A stretch of DNA of 64,000 nt from positions 1-64,000 of the forward strand of contig NZ_JUGR01000004.1 of assembly GCF_000800015.1 (NCBI RefSeq), in the 5' to 3' direction. Position numbers and translations under genes: made by a program. The notes below the pieces were generated by a model. That model searched no databases and was not told where the DNA came from. It saw only the letters and a list, made by a program, of their open reading frames with translations. Origin of the DNA: Terriglobus sp. TAA 43. Its GTDB lineage: Bacteria > Acidobacteriota > Terriglobia > Terriglobales > Acidobacteriaceae. Shown piece by piece: positions 35,887 through 45,724 of the stretch (positions are counted from its first letter, which is position 1; each line of letters starts with the position of its first letter).

Positions 35887-36663
35887 TTAGATCGTGGTTC
35901 CTTGGGATTCAATTCGATATAGCGAGCACGGATCGAGTGGCGCTGAAAGACCATCGTCTCGATCTTCTTCTGAAATGCCGATCTCTTCGCGGCATATCTT
36001 TTGAAAACGAGGGAATTCAGAGAAGACATCCTCATATTCCGGATAAAGATACAGCACATCAATGGGACCCGAAAATTTGTCGCTCTGATGGATGATGCTG
36101 TCGAGCAAAGCCTTAAGAACCGGACCCTGGAATGGGTTGTAGAGGTAGATCAAAACTGGTCCTGCAAGAAGCTGAGGAAGCAAGGATGGGCCATCGCCAC
36201 AGAGAATAGAGACATCCATGGGAATGCTTTCTCGTTCCCTCCACCGTTGCACGTTCTCACTTGCTATCTCAGCGAGATTTGGCTGCAGTTCGATTCCAAA
36301 GATATCCCGGAATCCGAATTGCGATGCCAGTAGAATAGCCCGACCTTTGCCGCAACCGACATCGATAAAGCGGTACTGGGAGGCTGTTCGCTGGGTCGTC
36401 CGTTGCCAGAGTTCGAACGCATTGGTAAGACGCGATGGTGGTACGCCGAAGTAAGCGGTAATAAATTGATCGTTCTGATGCCCAGAGTGGAGGTCTCGAC
36501 CGTCTACCAAGCCACTGGTATCTACGCCGTACTTTATGTCAAAGTCATGTTTCGCCTTTACATTTGGCGGCTGAGGCTTACCTAAGAGCCTTCGAAGAGG
36601 CCTTTTGACGGCCTCCAATATTCGGCGTGTTGTCGTCGGAGCGGCGGCATCGCTGGTCTTCAT
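35887..36663 (-). CDS. Class I SAM-dependent methyltransferase
   Basis: A 258-residue cytosolic enzyme. Motif I RFIDVGCGKGRAILLAS (about 98-114) binds S-adenosylmethionine, and motif II/acidic loop IFGIELQPNLAEIA follows. The N-terminal 40 residues are basic and Pro-rich, then comes DFDIKYGVDTSGLVDG, typical of small-molecule or sugar methyltransferases. It lies 85 bp downstream of the FemAB-like gene on the same strand, convergent with the deacetylase-like gene. A role in decorating the exopolysaccharide is inferred from location only. Confidence 0.85.
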   Translation of the reverse strand: MKTSDAAAPTTTRRILEAVKRPLRRLLGKPQPPNVKAKHDFDIKYGVDTSGLVDGRDLHSGHQNDQFITAYFGVPPSRLTNAFELWQRTTQRTASQYRFIDVGCGKGRAILLASQFGFRDIFGIELQPNLAEIASENVQRWRERESIPMDVSILCGDGPSLLPQLLAGPVLIYLYNPFQGPVLKALLDSIIHQSDKFSGPIDVLYLYPEYEDVFSEFPRFQKICREEIGISEEDRDDGLSAPLDPCSLYRIESQGTTI

Positions 36664-36748
36664 GCGGTAGGTCTCCTCACAGCGATCATGTATGCGGTGA
36701 CATGTACAACTTCAGAGCAAAGAGTTTTTCGTAACTCGACCTATTCTG

Positions 36749-37912
36749 TTACCGCGAGGCTACAACAGCCCTGTTCTTCTCGACGGAAGATATAGAGTTT
36801 TCGTTTCCTTCAATGGAGGTGGAGTCTATCTTTGGTTGTGGCACTTCACCTGGCAAGAGGCTCAGCGATCTATCGTTGCCTATTAGCATCGCCTTCAGAC
36901 GATTTGAGTCGGGAAGCAGCTTTGCCCAGAGCCGACGGATGAAGCTGAGTCTATACGGGGAACGCATCCATAGAAGATCTGTCACGGTCTCTCGTTGGAA
37001 GGCGTTCTGTATCGAGTGTGCCGTGCTGCCATTGAACTGCAACCACTTACAGCCCATTGCAATTTCGTGTTCCGTTTGAAAGTACCGCATGGCGGTGCCG
37101 ATCGAGATAGAACCGAGGTCAATGCGATTCATCTGCCAATCAATGATGGTCGTGTCACCATAGCGGCGACCTCCAAGCAGGGATAACCATTCCCCGTTCG
37201 CTGCGCGCAAGCCACCAACAAAACCTCCCAGAGTATGAGCGCTGTGATATCGCCAGGAGGAGACCCAATCGGGGACCGGGTAGGCGCACACCTGGTTTAT
37301 CTCGATGAGATTTTCTTCGGATATGTCGCAGTCTGGATAGAAAACCGCACCGAACTCCTTGATTGCGCGCCGAGCAAAGTTGCGAAGATTTCGCCGGCTC
37401 CTGGAACCCATCGACGCGAGCGTTTCATCCAACGAGCCCAGCAGTGGCAATGTCCTCCGTAGATCGCGATGGAGGACTGTGATGGGTGGCATGCCCGCAA
37501 TACGTTCTCCTGTGCCATCAGAACGTGCGACGAGATATACGGCGCGTGCCTGCTTTTGCATTAAGAATGCTGCGGCCTTGCCGGCTGCTGCCGACTGGAG
37601 TTCTGGAGCCGCGAGCACGGTGAGATCGCCGTCAGGGTCCATTGGAACGAATATGCCAAGACCTAATTGTTGCCAACGATATTCGAGAATAATTACCGCA
37701 GCCGAGAGTTCATTTTCCTGGTCATAGAGCAGGACTGCGTGGGGGATCTTATTCCCGAAGTATGGGACTGTAAGCAGGAAACGCAATCGCGCTTCAATGT
37801 TTTCTTGCCCGCATTGACGCCCAATCTCTTCGAGGCGATGTGCAGCGTTCAGCAGGTCAGAAGATCCTGAAATTAGAACGCAGGTCGAGAGTGGTGCGAA
37901 CTCGGGATTCAT
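36749..37912 (-). CDS. FemAB/GNAT-like acyltransferase
   Basis: A 387-residue protein with a duplicated GNAT-like fold. The second half carries the BioF2-like/Acetyltransf_6 pattern: SLDETLASMGSRSRRNLRNFARRA, then WLSLLGGRRYGDTTIIDWQMN and EHEIAMGCKWLQFNGST. Such proteins transfer acyl or aminoacyl groups to sugars, peptides or lipids; many sit in exopolysaccharide loci. ATG at 37912 has no Shine-Dalgarno and an in-frame TTG at 37966 is possible. Same strand as the methyltransferase downstream. Confidence 0.75.
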   Translation of the reverse strand: MNPEFAPLSTCVLISGSSDLLNAAHRLEEIGRQCGQENIEARLRFLLTVPYFGNKIPHAVLLYDQENELSAAVIILEYRWQQLGLGIFVPMDPDGDLTVLAAPELQSAAAGKAAAFLMQKQARAVYLVARSDGTGERIAGMPPITVLHRDLRRTLPLLGSLDETLASMGSRSRRNLRNFARRAIKEFGAVFYPDCDISEENLIEINQVCAYPVPDWVSSWRYHSAHTLGGFVGGLRAANGEWLSLLGGRRYGDTTIIDWQMNRIDLGSISIGTAMRYFQTEHEIAMGCKWLQFNGSTAHSIQNAFQRETVTDLLWMRSPYRLSFIRRLWAKLLPDSNRLKAMLIGNDRSLSLLPGEVPQPKIDSTSIEGNENSISSVEKNRAVVASR

Positions 37913-38163
37913 AAAGATGGCACCACCACGATGACTTTCAGCAGCAGAACATCTATTTCGAACCAATCAGCCAGGATGGAGCTAGATCCATATATACGCC
38001 CCAAATCTGTGTCAAGCCATCAATTTACCGAGCAGCATTTCATCCAGGGATCAGGATGTCAACCGGCGTGTGATGTGACAAACGCCGGAATTGATTTGTT
38101 ATTGACCGCGTTTTATCTGATGAATGCAAAGCGATATGAGGCGTCTGTACGGGCGGGGACTAT

Positions 38164-39267
38164 CTAGGGCGCGAAGGTCTCGATACGCTCGAACCGCCGT
38201 TTCAGCCGGAGGAAGGGTGTTTCGAAATAGCGGTACGAGATTGCGGCGACACCGAAGGTCAGTAGCAATGTCAGGGCCGAGCCGGCCAGACCGTGTACAT
38301 GCGACGTTACCGCTGCCAGGACTGGTAGGTGAAACACGTATAGGCCGTACGAGATTCTTCCGAAATAGATGAAAGGGCGCGGAGATGGCAGTTGCTGAAA
38401 GGCGACGATCAACAGTCCACATGCGATGGCTACAAGAGCGTAACCACTGCATAGTGATGCCGCAGAATCCGCTTTGCTCCCCATGCTTTTCAAGTGGAAA
38501 TGGCCCGCGGCCAGCATCCACCCACCAATGCAGGCGGCCACAACAAAGAGGCTGACTGGGACGCTCCATCGCGGTAGCGATCGATCCGCAAGTGCCAGCA
38601 GAATCCCAGTTGCAAACATTTCGAATTGGACAAAACTGTTGAACCAGATACTGACGTCCGGGTCTGCTTGTATATGTGCCAGATGGATCAAGGTCAGGTT
38701 GGACAGAAGAATTAAGATGCATGCAATCACCAGCATGCCGCGCAGTCCAAAGAATCTGCAGGATGCGGGAAAGAAGAGGTAGAACTGCTCCTCAATGGAG
38801 ATGCTCCACAGATGCGACATGAGGATGGCACCGGGAATTACAAGGTTTCCCGCGAACAGAAGAGCTGCAATGAACCAGGTTTTCTGTTCGTGCAACACAC
38901 TATGATGGAACGCCCGAGCGACACCGATGGAAAGGCCTAACAGATAGAGTGGCCATATACGCAGAATGCGGCGGACATAGAAGGCGCCCATATTGATGGA
39001 GCCGGTGGCCTCATGTTCTCGAGTCAGCAGCAGAGTGATGAGGTATGCACTCAGGACGAAGAACAGGCACAGTCCAAAGCCCATGGAGTCAGCGAATGTT
39101 TCGCGAGCGCTCCCTGAACCTGTGCGGGGAATTGCGTGGTGGATAAACACCGCGAGGAAGGCGAAGAAACGAACGACATCCAGTTGAGGCCGGTAAAACG
39201 CAGCCGCAGTTTTACGCGAAACGCTGCCTATCTCAACCTGGTCTTCCTGGACTAGATAAAGCGGCAC
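38164..39267 (-). CDS. Acyltransferase 3 membrane protein
   Basis: A 367-residue OafA-type integral membrane acyltransferase. Family features are YRPQLDVVRFFAFLAVFIHHAIP with the essential His, FGLCLFFVLSAYLI, RRILRIWPLYLLG and SHLWSISIEEQFYLFFP, plus about ten hydrophobic helices and the C-terminal YFETPFLRL. It probably adds acetyl groups to a lipid-linked or exported glycan, consistent with its place in the polysaccharide island. About 250 bp upstream of the FemAB-like gene on the same strand; divergent from the GT4 at 39.4 kb. Confidence 0.9.
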   Translation of the reverse strand: MPLYLVQEDQVEIGSVSRKTAAAFYRPQLDVVRFFAFLAVFIHHAIPRTGSGSARETFADSMGFGLCLFFVLSAYLITLLLTREHEATGSINMGAFYVRRILRIWPLYLLGLSIGVARAFHHSVLHEQKTWFIAALLFAGNLVIPGAILMSHLWSISIEEQFYLFFPASCRFFGLRGMLVIACILILLSNLTLIHLAHIQADPDVSIWFNSFVQFEMFATGILLALADRSLPRWSVPVSLFVVAACIGGWMLAAGHFHLKSMGSKADSAASLCSGYALVAIACGLLIVAFQQLPSPRPFIYFGRISYGLYVFHLPVLAAVTSHVHGLAGSALTLLLTFGVAAISYRYFETPFLRLKRRFERIETFAP

Positions 39268-39450
39268 CGCAGACTCCTATGACTCAATCCAATGACTGGT
39301 GGCGATCAGGGTAACGGGTGGCCGCAAGTCTACGTCACATGCCGTCAGCACGCAATGAATTTATGTGCCACACTCTCGCCGGCACGGAACGGCCAGTTAT
39401 TGGGCGAGCCAAAGCTATAATGAGGTCGCTTCTTTTGCGCATCCGGGTGA

Positions 39451-40581
39451 TTGGTGAACATCCTTTCCTACGTCCACCTGCGGAACATCTATCGGTCTAC
39501 CGGTGTTGGGCGAGTTTCCCGTGAGCTTACAGAACGCCTGCATGCAACACCCGATGTCAATCTGCACGTCCTTGCGGATCCTGCGGACCACGCTCGAGTG
39601 ATCCCGCTCGTCGGGGACCTGTGGCAATCGTACCAATACCACTTCTTCAAATCAGACACCTCTGCCCAGCAGTTGCGATGGGTGCTGACGAATCGACCCG
39701 CCGCCGAGCATTACTGGAGCGAGGTTGATCTGGTTCATTGCACGGCGGAGTCGTATGTGCCGGTACGCAAAGCGCGTCTCGTCGTCACCTGCCATGACGC
39801 GCAGCATTTCGAAGCCGGGGCTCATCGTCAGAGCGTATGGCTGATGAAGCAGCGTTTGAAATGGCGTCTGCTATTCGCTCGGCTCGAACGAGAAGTGGAT
39901 ATGCTCCAGATGATTTCCCATTTTGCTGCGGAACGAACAGCTCATTTTTTTCCGAATCTGAGAGACCGATTGTGCGTCGTGCCAAACGCTGCGTCGGACA
40001 GCTTTTTTGCGCCTGCGGATGAAGAGGGAAAGGCGATCCTGCATCAGCTTGGGGTAGTGGGCAAGCCATTTGTACTCGTGCCAGGAGGCTTGCAGTTTCG
40101 AAAAAATGCTGACCTGATCCTTGATGCGTGGCCAGCTATCGCGGCGGCTGTTCCTGACGTTGTCCTCGTCGTCATCAATCACGTTGACGAGACTTACCTC
40201 CCTCGAGCGAAAGTGCTTGGAGACCGGTGTGTGTTAGCTGGCTTCCAGGAAGAGCGACAGCTCGTGGCCCTGTACCAGGCCGCAACACTGGTATGGTTTC
40301 CAACGCTCTACGATGGCTTCGGCATGCCGGTGATCGAGGCAATGGCGAGCGGTACTCCTGTCATCAGCAGTGACACAACCGGCATACCGGAAGTTGCAGG
40401 CAACGCAGGTGTGCTCCTATCACCTGCCGATGCGGAAGCACACGTCCAAACCATCGTCGAACTGCTTCGCGATGAAAGCGCGCGGGCGGCGCTGGTGGAG
40501 CGGGGGCGTGTGCGTGCCGCGGACTTTACCTGGGATAAGTCGACGGCGAAGCTTCTGGCGGCATTCCGGTCGATTGTTTAG
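39451..40581 (+). CDS. GT4-family glycosyltransferase
   Basis: A 376-residue cytosolic GT-B enzyme. The C-terminal nucleotide-sugar half contains [22 protein letters not shown], then [25 protein letters not shown] with the E(x7)E-type motif, and [10 protein letters not shown]. The N-terminus has [17 protein letters not shown], the acceptor loop of GT4. The start is TTG (39451) or GTG (39454); no clear ribosome site decides. Its 3-prime end overlaps the convergent acetyltransferase gene by 4 bp. The donor and acceptor sugars are unknown. Confidence 0.9.
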   Translation: MVNILSYVHLRNIYRSTGVGRVSRELTERLHATPDVNLHVLADPADHARVIPLVGDLWQSYQYHFFKSDTSAQQLRWVLTNRPAAEHYWSEVDLVHCTAESYVPVRKARLVVTCHDAQHFEAGAHRQSVWLMKQRLKWRLLFARLEREVDMLQMISHFAAERTAHFFPNLRDRLCVVPNAASDSFFAPADEEGKAILHQLGVVGKPFVLVPGGLQFRKNADLILDAWPAIAAAVPDVVLVVINHVDETYLPRAKVLGDRCVLAGFQEERQLVALYQAATLVWFPTLYDGFGMPVIEAMASGTPVISSDTTGIPEVAGNAGVLLSPADAEAHVQTIVELLRDESARAALVERGRVRAADFTWDKSTAKLLAAFRSIV

Positions 40582-41162
40582 CTATTCACGTCTCGCGACT
40601 TGATGAACTGGGCTGGAACACCAGCCACGATTGTGTAGGAAGCAACAGATTTTGTAACGACCGATCCAGCGGCAACAATCGCTCCATCTCCAATGGAAAC
40701 GCCTTTCAAGATGATGCAGTTCGCGCCAATCCAAACGTCTGTGCCGACCTGGATCGGCGACGAAATCTCCTCTTGAAGCTTCATAAGTTTGCCGGCTTGA
40801 ATGCCATGGTTGTGATCGATGAAGCGACAACCGCTTGCAATCAGGCAGTTCGCACCGATGGAGATACCCTGGATTGCATTGAATTCGCATCCGCTGCCGA
40901 CAAAGGTGCCATCCCCAAGGGAAATCGCTATACCCGGAGCGTGTGCCCCGGCCGCGTTGAAGTAAATCCCATGCTCGAGGCTAACGCGGCTTCCCAATGA
41001 AACACGGTGAGGCCACGTGACGAATATCTGCGACAGTCGTGCGTCTGCACCGATCGTCATCCCGAGAGTCTTCCAATACAGCCTGCGTACTGCACTTAGT
41101 ACCTTTGGCCGCCAGTGCATCCGCAAATGAAAGAGCAACTTTTGTGATAGCACGAAACCCAA
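40578..41162 (-). CDS. Left-handed beta-helix O-acetyltransferase
   Basis: A 194-residue hexapeptide-repeat acetyltransferase of the LacA/WbbJ type. Imperfect I/L-G-x4 repeats run from about residue 50 ([15 protein letters not shown]) to the C-terminus ([33 protein letters not shown]), with the catalytic His in FIDHNHGIQ. Such enzymes acetylate sugars with acetyl-CoA. It is convergent with the GT4 and divergent from the glycosidase-like gene, and fits a role in decorating the polysaccharide repeat. Confidence 0.9.
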   Translation of the reverse strand: MGFVLSQKLLFHLRMHWRPKVLSAVRRLYWKTLGMTIGADARLSQIFVTWPHRVSLGSRVSLEHGIYFNAAGAHAPGIAISLGDGTFVGSGCEFNAIQGISIGANCLIASGCRFIDHNHGIQAGKLMKLQEEISSPIQVGTDVWIGANCIILKGVSIGDGAIVAAGSVVTKSVASYTIVAGVPAQFIKSRDVNS

Positions 41163-41321
41163 GACATTATTCCTTCGGAACTAAGTATTTGGACACTCGC
41201 TTGCTACGTGGTTCGGTAGGTTGCAGAGAGGCTGAACACGCAAATTAAAACAGTACCCTTTTCAGAAGGCTCCATCCTTGTCAATTTGGAATCAAATCGA
41301 AAAACAAGATCGGAACTGCTC

Positions 41322-43169
41322 ATGCATTCTCCCCTTCGGATCACCCGCATTCGTCGGGCCATATGCGTTTCGCTGCTTGCCGCTTCGACTCTATGTCATG
41401 CACAACTGCTTGTTACATACGGGACGAAAGGGATTGATCGCCTCACGTACAACGGTGTTGTCCTTGCCGACACGAGTCGCTTCCAGCAGGAACGAATCCA
41501 CATCGGACACATGAAGGTTACCGACCGCTCCGGTCACGTACTTACGACGGACGGTTGGGGTGAGAGTAACCAAGGAACGAACTGGGATGCCGCGTCGAAA
41601 ACTGAAACCTACAACTTCCGATGGGGAACAATCAAGATACAGTTCTCACAAAAATCTGATGCTTTAGAAATCAATATCAGCGAATGGAATCGTCCAAACT
41701 CAGGCGTGATTTTGGACGGAGCATCGGTCTACCCACTTGCCTTGCACTTCCCGACACTGCCCCGCGGGTTCGTGAACGCCAGTTACCCCCAAGGTGGTTC
41801 GAATACATCGGCACCTTCCGTTACAGTCGCCGACTTCGGAGCAGGTCAGGTCGTGGACGTCGCACCCGATGCATCGAAGCCTCTGTACAGCATGTTATGG
41901 CCGACGGGAACCGGAGACGCTGCATACTCTGTGTTGATAAGCACGACAACGCCAGATAACCTGCCGGAATTTCTCCCACGACACGACCGGCCCGTCTTGC
42001 CAGGACAAACAGATTCTTTCCGGATCGCACTGCGTTTTGCGTCGCGCGGGGTCGCAACGAATACGCTGGCAGCCGATGCCTACTCCAACTGGTCGTTACA
42101 GTATCCCGCGACAATGAAGTGGACAGACCGACGCGTCATCGGCACCGCATACCTTGCGACTTCGCCAACAGCAGATCAACCGGACAGTGCTGATGGAGCC
42201 AATCCTCGTCACTACCTCGGCGCAGGCATGGATCTTCGCACGCCCGAGGGCCAGAGGCTCTTTCAATCGCGCATTCTGACGAAGGCCGCAGAGATTGTGC
42301 GCAATCTTAAGAAGCTGAGTGCCCAGGGAGTGATCACCTGGGATATCGAGGGACAGCAATATCCCCACAATACAAGTTATGTCTGCGCTCCAGATCAGAT
42401 TGCAAAGGCCGCTCCAGAGATGGAGTCGGTCATAACGGATACTGCATCACGTTATGTCGGCAAGAAACTGGATGACGCATACTTCAGCATCCTTCGCGAT
42501 GCGGGATTCCGGGTCGGTGTGTGCGTTCGCCCACAACGGTTTACCTTGTTGCCGGGAGGCAGTGCACAGCAGGTGCAATTGAGTGCGAAAGACGCGGAAG
42601 CGGACATGCTACGCAAGATTCGGTATGCGCACGATCGATGGGGCGCAACGTTGTTTTACCTGGATAGCACCGTCGAGCAGAACGGCCGTCCCCTGGACGC
42701 GGCGATGTTTCAACGCCTGGCGGCGGCCTTTCCGGATAGCCTCCTTATACCGGAGCAAAGCACGCCCAGACATTACGCCTACACTGCTCCGTTTAAGTCG
42801 TTTCTGTTTCACAACGAGACCGCGACTGACGCTGACGTCAGAAGCTACTACCCGAATGCATTCAGTTGCATCCTTGTGAACGATGCTGAGGCCAAACGTT
42901 TGTTGCAATCACGAGCGGCACTGGTCGCCGCCGTTGCGGCAGGAGATATCCTTATGGCCCACGCTGACTATTGGGACCCTGCCAACACAAGTATTGTCAC
43001 CATGTACGAAGGCGCTGGACGATCGCGCGGCGCGCAAGATCACGATGTCAAACGGTTACGCAGCAGTGTCAAAAACGCGACCGGAAGGGGCGGTAGTCCG
43101 GTCCCACTTATCGAGTCCTCGCTGCAAGCGGTCGAGGGCAGCCATCATGATGTTGTTGCCTCCCAATAG
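41322..43169 (+). CDS. Secreted glycosidase-like protein, no assigned family
   Basis: A 615-residue protein with a signal peptide (MHSPLRITRIRRAICVSLLAASTLCHAQ). Residues about 30-240 appear as a beta-sandwich. About 250-560 look like a TIM barrel in the manner of GH clans with Asp/Glu catalysis: VITWDIEGQQYP, AGFRVGVCVRPQRF and WGATLFYLDSTVEQNG carry acidic residues at strand ends, and DSLLIPEQST follows. ATG at 41322 is chosen from the signal peptide; an in-frame TTG at 41286 exists. The last 114 bp overlap the convergent PNPT gene. Position beside the EPS operon suggests it trims or cuts the polymer; this is inference. Confidence 0.7.
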   Translation: MHSPLRITRIRRAICVSLLAASTLCHAQLLVTYGTKGIDRLTYNGVVLADTSRFQQERIHIGHMKVTDRSGHVLTTDGWGESNQGTNWDAASKTETYNFRWGTIKIQFSQKSDALEINISEWNRPNSGVILDGASVYPLALHFPTLPRGFVNASYPQGGSNTSAPSVTVADFGAGQVVDVAPDASKPLYSMLWPTGTGDAAYSVLISTTTPDNLPEFLPRHDRPVLPGQTDSFRIALRFASRGVATNTLAADAYSNWSLQYPATMKWTDRRVIGTAYLATSPTADQPDSADGANPRHYLGAGMDLRTPEGQRLFQSRILTKAAEIVRNLKKLSAQGVITWDIEGQQYPHNTSYVCAPDQIAKAAPEMESVITDTASRYVGKKLDDAYFSILRDAGFRVGVCVRPQRFTLLPGGSAQQVQLSAKDAEADMLRKIRYAHDRWGATLFYLDSTVEQNGRPLDAAMFQRLAAAFPDSLLIPEQSTPRHYAYTAPFKSFLFHNETATDADVRSYYPNAFSCILVNDAEAKRLLQSRAALVAAVAAGDILMAHADYWDPANTSIVTMYEGAGRSRGAQDHDVKRLRSSVKNATGRGGSPVPLIESSLQAVEGSHHDVVASQ

Positions 43170-44489
43170 ATTTGAACGGCTTACGCGAAGATAACCGCAT
43201 TCGCCCACCGGCAGCGTCATCCACCAATCCCGCTCATCAACCTGTTCCTGCAGAACCGCTTCAAAGTAATGATTTCTGAAGTACATTTCTGCCGTTGCAA
43301 ACTCCAGCTTCTGGCATGAGTTCTTTACTAAATTCCAGCAATCATCGATGTCCTTCAAATTTGAGAGAGCTATCTCCAGTTCCCTGACATAGATCTCTTC
43401 ATCAACCTGTCTCCGCATATGTCGAGACGAAAGTACCTCGCGTGCGGCTCGGAACTCAACATAGTCCAGGTAGCGTATGGCGACAAATATCAGAATGGCG
43501 AACGTGGCGATGACAACAATCCTGAAACCTCGCGGTGTGACATACGCCAGGAATGACAGCAAGGACGTAACCGCGCATACGGCATACAACAGAAGTGCCG
43601 CCGTTCTTGGATGATGTCCACGATCCTGCATTACATGATGAATATGTCCATGGTCCGGTGAAAAAAGCGGTTTGTGTCGAAGGTAACGACGTGCGACAGC
43701 AATGCAAACGTCAAGCAAGGGAAGAGCCAGAATACTAATGGGAGCGAACATTCCTAATGTCGGGCCGTCATGGTGTTGCCATGTAAGCGAGATCGCTCCG
43801 AGCATAAAGCCGATCGTTAGACTGCCGCAGTCACCAAGGAAAATCGACGCGGGATTGAAGTTGTAGAACAGGAACGCAAGAAGGGCACCCGCCAAAGGCA
43901 TGGTTGCCACAACCAGGCCAACATTGTGTTGGTACAAACCAACAGCAAGTGTGGCAAATGCGCCCATCAGGCCAACGCCCGATGCTAAGCCGTCCATTCC
44001 ATCAATGAGATTGATGGCATTTGTGCACACGACCAGCCAAAACGTGCAGATGATAATACTCAGCCAGGGATGGGGAAATGTTCCGAAGGCGAAGCTTTCG
44101 GGAGCGTGAATGTAACCAAGAACAGAGGCGGTCACACATCCAACCACCTGTCCGAAAAGCTTGACCAACGGCGTGAGGTCAAACAGGTCGTCGAGTAGCC
44201 CCACAAGAAAGATCAGAGCGGCCGGTGGTAACAGTACCTGCAGCAGGCTGTGATGCTGGATATGGATCTTCTCCCCGTGAAGATCGATCATCAGCATGAG
44301 TCCAATCGTGCAACCGTAGGCAAGCATGATCGCAACGCCGCCGACTCGAGGCGTGGGCAGCGTGTGCTGCTTGCGTGTTTCGTCGGGTTTGTCCACAAGA
44401 TTGAAACGCAGCGCGATGTTCCTGCACAAGGGTGTGAACAGGAAGCAGAGAACGAAGCTTACGACACCGAGCAGAAGCGCAAGAGACAT
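43056..44489 (-). CDS. PNPT (WecA/MraY-type) initiating sugar-1-phosphate transferase with C-terminal extension
   Basis: A polytopic enzyme that loads the first sugar phosphate onto undecaprenyl phosphate. Family motifs are HTLPTPRVGG (near 42), LLDDLFDLTPL (DDxxD), NAINLIDGMDGLASG, FLGDCGSLTIGF and the PDHGHIHH loop; about eleven hydrophobic helices are visible. At 477 residues it exceeds E. coli WecA by about 110: after the last helix (about 335) a soluble charged region follows, with YFRNHYFE and RDWWMTLPVGECGYL. It is the last gene of the EPS operon, 8 bp after the WcaI-like GT, and its 3-prime end overlaps the convergent glycosidase-like gene by 114 bp. Confidence 0.92.
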   Translation of the reverse strand: MSLALLLGVVSFVLCFLFTPLCRNIALRFNLVDKPDETRKQHTLPTPRVGGVAIMLAYGCTIGLMLMIDLHGEKIHIQHHSLLQVLLPPAALIFLVGLLDDLFDLTPLVKLFGQVVGCVTASVLGYIHAPESFAFGTFPHPWLSIIICTFWLVVCTNAINLIDGMDGLASGVGLMGAFATLAVGLYQHNVGLVVATMPLAGALLAFLFYNFNPASIFLGDCGSLTIGFMLGAISLTWQHHDGPTLGMFAPISILALPLLDVCIAVARRYLRHKPLFSPDHGHIHHVMQDRGHHPRTAALLLYAVCAVTSLLSFLAYVTPRGFRIVVIATFAILIFVAIRYLDYVEFRAAREVLSSRHMRRQVDEEIYVRELEIALSNLKDIDDCWNLVKNSCQKLEFATAEMYFRNHYFEAVLQEQVDERDWWMTLPVGECGYLRVSRSNLLGGNNIMMAALDRLQRGLDKWDRTTAPSGRVFDTAA

Positions 44490-44497
44490 ACTTTCTC

Positions 44498-45724
44498 CTA
44501 GGGGACGGAGATGGGGGGTACCTGTTCCGCGTACGCGTTATTTGCAGTGCTGTGTTGGTAAGACGTGGTTCCTATAAGCTGATCGATGATGCGAGCCGTG
44601 CCGAGAGGTCGATCAAACTCTCGTTCCAGGGCCAGCCGGCCATTCTTCCCGGCTGCTGAAATTTCGTCAGGATGTTCGGCCAGATGTTTAAGAAGGTTAA
44701 CTAATCCCTCGACAGCGCCGTTGTCTATGTGCCATCCGCAGGCGTGACGGCGCACAATCGATGCTGGAGTCGCAGCTCCCGGACCCACAAACAAAATGGG
44801 ACGACCAGCCGCGAGCAGGCCGTAGACTTTGCTGGGAACGACAGATCCACAGCAGGCCTCTCTTTGCGTCACGATGCCTATGTCGCCCGCGCTCAGGCTG
44901 GAACCAAGCTCGGCTCTCGGAACGTATCCTCGCAGTTCTACAGAGGCGATGTTTTCGGCTTGCAGGAATGATGCAAGCTCAGCGCGCCGCGAACCACCTC
45001 CAAGAAAGAGAAAACGAAAGCGTGCATCCTCGCGCAGCTTACGGATGGCTCCGATCAGGGTCTCCACGTCGTGTGCAAGTCCCAGGTTTCCTGAGTAGAC
45101 CAGAAGCAGGGAATTGCCATCTGCCTTGCGTGCAGCTACAGCGATCTGTGTGCTATCAGCCCAATTCTGTACAACGGCGATCGCTTCGTTCGGGGTACCG
45201 CGGGCAAGCAAACGAGTACGCATGCATTCACCAAGCACAATGACCGAATCCGCATTTCTTCGGGACCAGTCCGCCACCACGCCTATAGCCCGATGACTTA
45301 TTCCACCGACCTTGATGTAGCCAAGGTCAACGGCAACATCCGGATATACGTCCATCTCCCAGATACAGAAACGTGATCCCCTAAACATCTTGAGAAGTGT
45401 TCCCACCACGGAAAGAAGCGGAGGAGTGGTTAGGGTGAGTACAGTGTCGGGCTTAGGAACGCGGAATGCTTTCCACGTAGCGCCAATGTAAAAGGAGGCA
45501 TACGAGAGCATGCGGCCAGCCGTAGACCGTGAAAAGTGAAAACCTCGTATCTGATGAATAACAACATCAGGTTTGGATTCCGGGTCTGTCTCGGCGTACG
45601 TTCCACCGCAAATAACATGTACTTCGTGACCAAGCACAACAAGGTCGCGCGCCACATCTGTTAACAGCTGGCTGGTCGCAGCGCTATCAGGCCAGAAGAA
45701 CTGGTTCATCAAGAGCACTCTCAT
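44498..45724 (-). CDS. WcaI-like GT4 glycosyltransferase
   Basis: A 408-residue GT-B glycosyltransferase. It starts MRVLLMNQFFWPDSAATSQLLTDVA, the signature of the WcaI subgroup of colanic-acid-type transferases, and has LLLVYSGNLGLAHDVETLIGAI and SVVPSKVYGLLAAGRPILFVG in the donor half. The ATG overlaps the WcaF-like stop (ATGA), so it is coupled. It probably adds one sugar of the repeat unit on the cytoplasmic face of the membrane. Confidence 0.92.
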   Translation of the reverse strand: MRVLLMNQFFWPDSAATSQLLTDVARDLVVLGHEVHVICGGTYAETDPESKPDVVIHQIRGFHFSRSTAGRMLSYASFYIGATWKAFRVPKPDTVLTLTTPPLLSVVGTLLKMFRGSRFCIWEMDVYPDVAVDLGYIKVGGISHRAIGVVADWSRRNADSVIVLGECMRTRLLARGTPNEAIAVVQNWADSTQIAVAARKADGNSLLLVYSGNLGLAHDVETLIGAIRKLREDARFRFLFLGGGSRRAELASFLQAENIASVELRGYVPRAELGSSLSAGDIGIVTQREACCGSVVPSKVYGLLAAGRPILFVGPGAATPASIVRRHACGWHIDNGAVEGLVNLLKHLAEHPDEISAAGKNGRLALEREFDRPLGTARIIDQLIGTTSYQHSTANNAYAEQVPPISVP

